From Atrina japonica (lineage: Eukaryota > Mollusca > Bivalvia > Pterioida > Pinnidae), in the NCBI GenBank assembly GCA_030159075.1, contig BROG01000139.1:480001-544000 (forward strand): a stretch of 64,000 bases of DNA. Reading direction: 5' to 3'. The notes beneath the pieces are model-generated. The model was not told the DNA's origin and did no database searches. It saw nothing but the letters and a program-made list of their open reading frames with translations. Within the stretch, counting starts at the first letter, position 1. Each line of letters begins with the position of its first letter. Of this stretch, positions 56,827 to 64,000 are shown one piece after another. Both the position numbers and the translations under genes were made by a program.

Positions 56827-57466
56827 ATTCGCATTGACGTTTAAAACTCAAATTCTGTCAAACTGTTTCCTTATTCCTAAGATGCTACAATGCACTACTG
56901 AAATGGCTCCTGGCCCTGTAAGCATTCCTTTCCGAAAAGAAACTTCACAACCCTTTCAAAATTTATTTTATGTCAGATCTCTTTAACCACGTGAAAAAGG
57001 TACTATATATTAAATTTGCATATGGTACATGTAAATGTGTTTACATACAGTTGATTGGCCACTTGTGTTCACATGACAAAAATGTATGCAATACAGGCTG
57101 TTCTGCTGACTGTTCTAAACCATTATTATGAAATGACAGAAATTTTGAAGGTTTTCTAAGAGTACAGGGCTCAATCTTCTGGATGGATTTATGTAGTAAA
57201 TTCTGTGCAGTTACGTATCTTACAAGTGAATTCATTTTACATAAGATAATGGTTCCAGATACAAATGCTTTTGAGAAAATCGTGAAAAACCTTGACTTAT
57301 ATGTACCCAAATGAACTATACCTGAATGACAAGTGACATTTTACCTGTAAAAACATCTACTACCTGTTGCAACAAAATTCCAGTTGCGGAATCTCACTAT
57401 TAAGCCCACCTAACTGACTAACTCATAGTGGTCCCATTAGCAAGGTGATCTTTTATGTGAGGGTCT
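56827..57466. other. No gene accepted
   Basis: The 89-codon minus frame at 57041-57310 (MGTYKSRFFTIFSKAFVSG...) is the most protein-like unassigned frame nearby, but has no splice or promoter evidence and no recognised domain. Confidence 0.3.
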
Positions 57467-57614
57467 GGGGCCCGTTTTACAAAAGGTCGTAAGTCCTAAA
57501 TCCTAACATTTAGTCCTAATTACCATGGCAATGCATTGCTGATTGGTCAATTCCATGACAATTAGGACTAAGACTTAAGATTTAGGACTTACAACCTTTC
57601 ATAAAGCGGGCCCC
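57467..57614. mobile_element. Palindromic foldback MITE
   Basis: GGGGCCCGTTTTACAAAAGG and CGTAAGTCCTAAATCCTAAC at the left; GATTTAGGACTTACAACCTT and TCATAAAGCGGGCCCC at the right. Arms are about 50 bp around TGGTCAATTCCATG. There is no coding content. Confidence 0.85.
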
Positions 57615-57651
57615 TGGACCAATTTGATATTTTGTATTTAAGAAATTTTCA

Positions 57652-57758
57652 AGAGACAGATTATCTATGGTCTTAAAAGTGAGGTTGTCTCCTATGCGAG
57701 GTGGTCTCCTAAACAAGGTGGTTTCCTAAATGAGGTGGTTGTTAGAAAAGGTAACACT
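57652..57758. mobile_element. MITE P3 right part
   Basis: GAGACAGATTATCTATGGTC, then GAGGTGGTCTCCTAAACAAG, GTGGTTTCCTAAATGAG and AAGGTAACACTATA; tandem GGTGGT(C/T)TCCTAAA motifs. Confidence 0.55.
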
Positions 57759-58304
57759 ATACACACTCAACATAAAGATAAGGGAGAGTAAATCGTTATG
57801 TGGTACCATAAAAGTCCACAGGTATTAGGCAATTAAAAAATCTGGATGTCCAGGTAATAATGAAATGTAAAGAGACTGAAACTTTTATGCGTCACATTCA
57901 TAGGTTATTTCTTTTGTCAATAATTTAACCCACTGAATGCTGTCGGCCTTGATTTTTTTTTCCTTAGGCCAAAAAAAAAAAAAAAAAAAATACCTCCCAA
58001 AACAAGATTAAAATACTGTGAACCGACCAACAAGCCCCAAACACCCCCAAAAAATGTTCTCAGCAGTTTCGGCAACTTTTTTTTTCTTAAAAGTCAATAA
58101 CAATATCAAAATCAAAAATGAAAAGATGAAAAAAAAAGATTATCTACCAACAGACCTACTTCTAAAACTACTGACGCATCAAACCAATAATTATTTAATG
58201 ACAGCCAAATTTTCTCCCTTAATGACCTAATTTATATCCCAGATGTGTAACTAGAATCTATCCATTTGTTCCATAGCTTATTCCTTTATGATAACCTTCT
58301 ATCT

Positions 58305-58395
58305 TTAACTCATTAACCCCTGGAAAACAATGGACTCTTCTGTAAATCAATGCCTTAGACTAGTCAAAATATGTCTTTAGGGGTGAATGGGTTAA
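58305..58395. mobile_element. TTAA-MITE T1
   Basis: TTAACTCATTAACCCCTGGA at the left, ACAATGGACTCTTCTGTAAA in the middle and GGGGTGAATGGGTTAA at the right; 91 bp, clean TTAA ends. Confidence 0.85.
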
Positions 58396-59363
58396 AACAA
58401 TACGATATCTCTGCAAACTCAAATTTTCCCTGTAAAAAATTTCTGCATCACGATAATCTACCTGTATTAAACCAAAAATCTATCTGTTTCATTCATTTAC
58501 CTGTACAGGTACAGGTAAAGGACTACTTTAATATTTTACCTCTACTTTATTCTACCTGTATCTATTTTACATGTACATTGTACCTGTATCTGTATCATTT
58601 TAATTCACCTGCATCGATTACATCACTCCTCACCTGTCCCACTAACACATTATCCAATATAATCAAGCACTGATGATTATTATCTTACCTGTCTATCTAC
58701 CTGTGTGTTACCTTTCAGTACAATACAACTCAAACAGTTTCATCTTCTAAAACTAGCCCAACATACTCCTGGTTGTCATGGAAATAAATGTCCATTTCAA
58801 CAGCTTAAAATGTTTTAAATGTCTATTGCACACAATAAAAAAAAACCAAAAACATTTTAAACCAAATATGCAGACCATGTAACTACATGGAGCTTAAATT
58901 CAATTTAAAATTAATTATTAAACTTTGGCATCTAGTAGACCATATAACTATATTGCTTTGACCAACCCATAAATCCTCACATAAAATGTGCAAATAATTT
59001 TATTTACATACCTGTATTTGTTAACAATATTATTTCCAAGAATCGTTTTTTTTTTAAAATAAGGTATAAATCACCAATGCTCCATCCAGTGCCGCGTTTC
59101 AAGGTAAAACAATACAACATACAGCCGATACTATCAGTATAGCAAAGATCAGCTACACTGAGTCAAAGCGAATAGCTAATGGCAGTTACCTGGATTCAGA
59201 TCGGCTCTGTAACAGCTCCATTAATATTATACAATAGATCCAGCGATAGCGGATTACTGGCAAACGCAGAGCAATAATAAACAAATAAACCTGCAATATA
59301 ATCACAGTTAGATAACGAAAAAATTTATTACCTGATGAAAAAAAATAAAAAAACCTGACTTAC
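58396..59363. other. Possible promoter-proximal region, ACCTGTA-rich
   Basis: Between 58440 and 58720 about ten TACCTGTA/CACCTG/CAGGTA motifs occur, including the palindrome TACCTGTACAGGTACAGGTA. At 59180-59240 a second minus-strand donor-like site, GAATCCAG/GTAACT, follows a possible acceptor (GGAGCTGTTACAG). This could be an alternative leader exon of the minus-strand gene. Nothing else is recognised. Confidence 0.3.
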
Positions 59364-59565
59364 CTGCACAGTTCAAAGATCCAATCTTATTCAAAGGAAC
59401 TGTTGTCTTTTGTTGAAAAATTTAAAAGTCCCAGAAGCAAGCAGCATGTAGCTCTGTCCAGAATTTGATGGGTGCAGACGGCAGTTTACATTCTGTGTCT
59501 GCTCTCTGACATACTAAAGTGTATCCTAGCTTGTGTATCCATACCTACACTGGTATAAACCCAAT
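59364..59565 (-). other. Candidate untranslated first exon
   Basis: Minus-strand sequence ending GGATCTTTGAACTGTGCAG followed by GTAAGTCAGG, a consensus donor (59358-59363). No ATG-initiated frame of useful length reaches the donor, so it would be leader. Composition (GCCGTCTGCACCCATC, GCTGCTTGCTTCTGGG) is richer than the surroundings. If transcribed, the next acceptor in sense direction that I could support is at 18276. The link is inference. Confidence 0.4.
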
Positions 59566-59591
59566 ACTTGGGGAAAATGCCAGGGTTGACA

Positions 59592-59602
59592 CTATATATA
59601 AC
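59592..59602 (-). promoter_or_regulatory. TATA-box-like element
   Basis: On the minus strand, GTTATATATAG, about 30 bp upstream of the inferred start of the candidate first exon. AT-rich DNA yields such motifs by chance, so the weight comes from its position relative to the strong donor. Confidence 0.35.
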
Positions 59603-60156
59603 TTGTAGATTACAATTAGCCAAGCTGTCTATTTCAGTTGTAGTCATTTTTTTCTTCTTCTTCTTAATTAAGTAGAATTAGTGCCAATGTGTTCGGCCAT
59701 GACGCTTATGGAATGCGAATCTGCGAACAAAGAAAAAGCAAAAAAAAAAAAAAAAAAAATTCATTTCACATGTATATTAAATTAAGAGTGAATGAAATAT
59801 AAATAAGGAACTTCCAAGCTCAATATATATTTGTGTTTATTTTGTGCCGAATTGGAAAATTTAAAATTAGACACATTGATCAATGTAGCGAACTTCTGTG
59901 TGAAAAATTTATTTCCATTTCTGCTGTAATGTCTGCAAAAAATATACATAAATTTGTATCATACATGTGCAAAAAGAGTTATAGTATTACATGCATATAA
60001 TCATATGTATCAATTATCTTTTTATTTTCACTCTTTGCTAATTGGGGCACAAGCTGAGGGGGAGGAGCAAAAATCAATATATACTCAGATGGGATCTTTA
60101 TTTCATGAAATATACATGTACATACATGTAAGTCATCATAAACTAGATTTCCACAT
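59602..60156. other. No recognised feature
   Basis: A-run near 59740-59759; a 90-codon plus frame (59954-60226) runs into the next minisatellite. Confidence 0.35.
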
Positions 60157-60438
60157 TTCAAGTAACATTCACATTTCAGGTATGATATCATTCACATTTC
60201 AGGTATCATTCACATTTCAGGCATAATTCACATTTCAGGTACCATTCATATTTCAGGTATCATTCACATTTCAGGCATAATTCACATTTCAGGTACCATT
60301 CATATTTCAGGTATCATTCACATTTCAGGTACCATTCACATTTCAGGTACTATTAAAATTTCAGGTACCATTCACATTTCAGGTACTATTAAAATTTCAG
60401 GTATCATTCATATTTCAGGTACCTTCACATTTCATATA
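60157..60438. repeat. 18-bp minisatellite
   Basis: About 15 units of ATCATTCACATTTCAGGT with ACC/ATC/ATA and CACA/CATA/AAAA variants. A 54-bp block (ACC-ATC-ATA types) repeats once (60240-60290). Confidence 0.95.
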
Positions 60439-60550
60439 TCTAGTGTCATGCAAGCCTATGTCCCTTTTTTATATATGTCCAATATGAGTATGTGCAACTC
60501 CTGAAATGAAAATCCTTTAATTTACACCTTTAAAATCACCAATTCATGTA

Positions 60551-60729
60551 CAGTAAAACCTGCTATAGTGGCCACCTCTATATAAGGATCACCTGTCTAT
60601 AAAGGCCAGTTTTTAAAAGTCCCTTGACTGTATACTTCAACTAAATTGAACCTGTGTATAAGGGTCACCTGTATATAAAGGCCAATATTTTCTGGTCCCT
60701 TTGGTGGCCCCTATGTACAGGTTTTACTG
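60551..60729. mobile_element. MITE P1 subtype, inverse of 44618
   Basis: TA/CAGTAAAACCTGCTATAGTG at the left and TGTACAGGTTTTACTG/TA at the right; ATACTTCAACTAAATTGAAC matches the 44618 copy in reverse. The two look recent. Confidence 0.85.
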
Positions 60730-60820
60730 TATTTGCTAATATGCCTGGATTATGTGTACAAGAGATAAGGTTGTTGCCAAAGTTTTAGTACTGTTGATGT
60801 ATGTATTAAGACCTCTCAAA

Positions 60821-60923
60821 TTAACCCTTTCTATCCCATTGACCATAATAGAATGGCAAAAATAACTGAAAAGAGCAATTACCATTTAGATACTTGGAGT
60901 AGGGGGGGGGGGGGATGGATTAA
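60821..60923. mobile_element. TTAA-MITE T2 with G13 run
   Basis: TTAACCCTTTCTATCCC, GACCATAATAGAATGGC and, at the right, a 13-G run (60902-60914) where other copies have GGGG, then TTAA. Confidence 0.65.
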
Positions 60924-60975
60924 ACAGGCCTTCTGGATAAGGTCCTCGTTGGTGTGGAATGTTCGAAAACTATCT

Positions 60976-61034
60976 TTAACTCCGTCACCCCTAGAGACAC
61001 ATTATTTGGACAAGTCTAAGTCATTGATTTACAG
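60976..61034. mobile_element. TTAA-MITE T1, truncated by SINE-G
   Basis: TTAACTCCGTCACCCCTAGA and AAGTCTAAGTCATTGATTTA; the copy stops where SINE-G sequence (CAGCTTAGGTTCAAAC) begins. Confidence 0.65.
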
Positions 61035-61130
61035 CTTAGGTTCAAACAGGGCCCATACCTGCCCTGACCAGAAGTGGTAGACTACACGGTTCAAAGCGCG
61101 ATGCTCTAACCATTCGGCAACAGATGCCCG
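61035..61130 (-). mobile_element. SINE-G head fragment
   Basis: CAGCTTAGGTTC, GGGCCCATACCTG, CCTGACCAGAAGTGG, GGTTCAAAGCGCGATGCTCT and ACCATTCGGCAACAGATGCC; body and tail are missing. Confidence 0.7.
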
Positions 61131-61691
61131 AGAAGCATAACTGAATTAATTCTGAATATTGAAGCTTAGCAACATAAAGTAATAAACTACATTTGGTTAA
61201 AATTTGATAAAACTACTTATTTGATAAAAATCTAAATGTTTTAAACGGAGCAAGGCTAATTCAAAGAAATAATAGTTCTGAACCAGGCATATTGCCAAGA
61301 TAACTACGTCATGTACATATATATATATATATATATATATAGATTGACAAAAACAACCATCTACCCAAGATGTATGTCTGAACCAAATATGGTAAGCCAA
61401 AGTGAAGAAATGAAATAGATATGTCCCAGACGAATGAAACTGACCAAGGGGAATAACTGTAGAAGGGTGTTAGGAACAAATGTTTTTTGTATCTGACACT
61501 CTGTGTCATTTAGATGTATACCTGTACCAAATATGGAGAGTCTAGGTAAAGAAATTACTAAGATATGGTCCGCACAAAGGAAAAGGATGGACAGACGATT
61601 CGACACAATCAAACCTGTAGTCCCACCAGGAATTGTTGGAGGACTAAAAAATGGTTGTTAAACTAAAAACAATATCTCCTCCAAATTTTTC

Positions 61692-61726
<35 letters not shown>

Positions 61727-62283
61727 AGGTGGAGGAATAAAAATGACTCTGACACAATATACAGTTGCAATTGGATCTTCTATAAAAGCAGCATATGAGA
61801 TAGTGCTAGTTCAGATTACTCGTGGATGGTGTCTTGACCTTTATGTACTTTTACATTCAATTGTTTACTCAATAAGGCCAAGTTACATGTAAAAAGTCGA
61901 TTCAGATCTAAAATGAAAGCTCATCAGGGAGAAGAAAGTAACATAAAATCATGTGCAAGTGTTAGCCTATATGTTCCGAGCCAAGATTCTGTTAATCATA
62001 AACACGTTTTATCACAAAAGTAACAGAAAAATATAAATTGACTATAGTCCCAGGGGGTCAAAATGTTCCGGAAATATAGTTTATGATTACTGGTATGAAT
62101 TCATGACTATATTCATACTCAAGGGGAATTCACGTTTTCAGTTTATGGTGACCCATTATACAGGTTGCAGGGTGTGGATCTAGAAATTTTTTTCCTTAAA
62201 AAAGTCTAACTTATATAGAACATAATTCAGGGATGTATGATTTTGAATAAAAAATTTATAATTTTTACATGCAATCTGATTTT
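61131..62283. other. No gene recognised
   Basis: An (AT)n tract at 61316-61341 and a T-run of about 37 at 61690-61726. Minus frames at 61197-61612 are unsupported. Confidence 0.35.
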
Positions 62284-62369
62284 GTTCACTCCTGAAGTAT
62301 AAGAGAAGACCAAACTATTTACTGATCTGGGAGAGTGTAAATGTGACCAAAGGGGTTGATTAGTTAACT
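62284..62369. mobile_element. TTAA-MITE T3, right half
   Basis: TGTTCACTCCTGAAGTATAA, GAGAGTGTAAATGTGACCAA and AGGGGTTGATTAGTTAA, directly before the 46-bp array. Confidence 0.5.
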
Positions 62370-62375
62370 ATAAAA

Positions 62376-63391
62376 ACCAACAAGACATTGGGTCAGCCTT
62401 TAGGGGAGGTCTTATTGTATTACCAACCAGACATTTTGTCAGCCTTTAGGAGAGGTCTTATTGTATAACCAAACAGACATTGGGTCAGCCTATAGGGGAG
62501 ATTCTATTGTATAACCAACCAGACACTGGATCAGCCTTTAGGGGAGATCTTATTGTATAACCAACCAGACACTGGATCAGCCTTTAGGGGAGATCTTATT
62601 GTATAACCAACCAGATACTGGGTCAGCCTTTAGGGGAGGTCTTATTGTATAACCAACCAGACACCAGATCAGCCTTTAGGGGAGGTCTTATGGCATAACC
62701 AACCAGACAATGGGTCAGCCTTTTGGGGAGGTTTTATTGTATAACCAACCAGACAATGGGTCAACCTTTTGGGGAGGTTTTATTGTATAACCAACCAGAC
62801 AATGGGTCAACCTTTTGGGGAGGTTTTATTGTATAACCAACCAGACAATGGGTCAGCCTTTTGGGGAGGTTTTATTATATAACCAACCAGACAATGGGTC
62901 AGCCTTTTGGGGAGGTTTTATTGTATAACCAGCCAGACAATGGGTCAGCCTTTTGGGGAGGTTTTATTGTATAACCAGCCAGACAATGGGTCAGCCTTTT
63001 GGGGAGGTTTTATTGTATAACCAGCCAGACAATGGGTCAGCCTTTTGGGGAGGTTTTATTGTATAACCAACCAGACAATGGGTCAGCCTTTTGGGGAGGT
63101 TTTATTGTATAACCAACCAGACAATGGGTCAGCCTTTTGGGGAGGTTTTATTGTATAACCAGCCAGACACTAGGTCAGCCTTTTGGGGAGGTTTTATTGC
63201 ATAACCAACCAGACAATGGGTCAGCCTTTTGGGGAGGTTTTATTGCATAACCAACAAGACAATGGGTCAGCCTTTTGGGGAGGTTTTATTGTATAACCAA
63301 CCAGACAATGGGTCAGCCTTTTGGGGAGGTTTTATTGTATAACCAACCAGACAATGGGTCAACCTTTTGGGGAGGTTTTATTGTATAACCA
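62376..63391. repeat. 46-bp minisatellite, 22 units
   Basis: Unit CAGCCTTTTGGGGAGGTTTT + ATTGTATAACCAACCAGACA + ATGGGT (46 bp; spacing confirmed between 62716 and 62854). Left-hand units carry CTTTAGGGGAGATCTTATTG and ACACTGGATC variants; right-hand units from 62700 are almost identical, a gradient expected of one-sided recent expansion. Confidence 0.97.
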
Positions 63392-63478
63392 GTTTTAGTA
63401 GACAAAACAATTAGACCTCATTAAAAAAATTGAAATTAAAGTAAAAATACAGGTAAAAATTTTATCATTTATATACAG

Positions 63479-63569
63479 ATATGTTCTGGATGTAGTTGAA
63501 GCATGCGTATCAGGTGTTATTGATGCAACTGGAATTGAAATCCTCGTAGTCAAACATTCAACAACTTGA
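63479..63569 (+). CDS. Candidate terminal coding exon
   Basis: Acceptor TTATCATTTATATACAG at 63478, then one base and 29 codons reading YVLDVVEACVSGVIDATGIE... to TGA at 63567-63569. Composition is more protein-like than the surrounding AT-rich DNA. No family is recognised, no upstream exon was found, and the opposite strand is open too (63395-63706), so the call is weak. Confidence 0.25.
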
Positions 63570-64000
63570 GCAAATATCAGCAGGCCCCAATTGTAATCAA
63601 CACAGCGGGAATTATTGATAAAATACATAAAGCCACGTAGGAGTGAAACCAAACAAAAATTATGTGTCAAACATATTAAAATACAAATGCTTTCACTTAA
63701 ATGCAAATATAAATTTTAAAGTTGCTCTTTGCAGAATTTCATCATATTCTATTTATTTATTTATTTTTTTTTTTTTCATTTAGATATTCCATCAACTAAA
63801 GAAGAAAAAATTATTTACTGCAGTTTCAGAAACTGCATCCAAAATATTTACTTGAAAATTTTATGATCTGAATTTTGGATTTTTTCATTTGAATCTTAAG
63901 ATAATTTTTGTTCTTGTCAGATCATCCAGATATTTTGGTAACCTTGGTAACATACCTTGACCCAATTATTTTATTTACCTCAGACGGATGATTGTAGCAA
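63570..64000. other. AT-rich, no recognised feature
   Basis: T-runs near 63760-63778. No further exon or repeat was recognised up to the window edge. Confidence 0.35.

Noticed and set aside
62376..63391. Regular repeats resembling a CRISPR array
   Set aside because: There are no unique spacers between repeats, units are directly contiguous, and the genome is eukaryotic. The same reasoning applies to the arrays at 40281, 38144 and 51079.

Overview
The window looks like nuclear DNA of an invertebrate animal, most likely a bivalve mollusc or a close lophotrochozoan. It is AT-rich and has no dense open reading frames. It is packed with short interspersed elements, small inverted-repeat DNA transposons (MITEs) and minisatellites. 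Three SINE copies carry a central segment resembling the Meta-SINE core known from molluscs and other metazoans. Several dispersed repeats have the flavour of bivalve genomic repeats, for example the TGACCTTGACCTTTGA block and a GGCC-rich terminal hairpin. The species call is inference; no marker gene is present.

Coding content is almost nil. The one convincing protein-coding piece is a minus-strand exon (18089-18275) with a good acceptor, an ATG, 36 codons and a GTAAGT donor. A second minus-strand candidate at 59364 to about 59565 looks like an untranslated first exon, with a perfect CAG/GTAAGT donor and a TATA box about 30 bp upstream of its inferred start. If the two belong together, most of the window (about 18.3-59.4 kb) is one first intron of about 41 kb, which would explain the lack of exons. 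Weaker candidate exons lie at 54385-54533 (+), 63479-63569 (+) and 24072-24098 (-).

Interspersed elements. (1) Meta-SINE-like retroposons with tRNA-like heads: three complete copies with perfect 13-bp target-site duplications (28420-28692, 42290-42582, 45218-45502) and older relatives. (2) A second tRNA-derived SINE family ('SINE-G' here), about ten copies. (3) A group of TA-flanked MITEs with ends beginning CAGT(G/A)(G/A)AAC (subfamilies P1-P7 here), plus a longer one (P8). (4) TTAA-flanked palindromic MITEs (T1, T2, T3, the foldback family E, and a 1-kb element at 41063-42094). (5) A hAT-like 1.1-kb element with an 8-bp duplication, sitting inside a satellite array (51773-52866). (6) Several foldback repeats.

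Tandem repeats with units from 4 to 64 bp cover about 10 kb (about one sixth of the window). The main arrays are at 6.1-7.6, 8.5-9.1, 9.9-10.7, 14.2-15.1, 19.0-20.9, 51.1-53.4, 55.4-56.8 and 62.4-63.4 kb. At least two of the 30-bp arrays lie inside copies of one MITE family at the same internal position, so this MITE appears to seed minisatellites. Many elements are nested or share target sites, so relative insertion order can be read directly.
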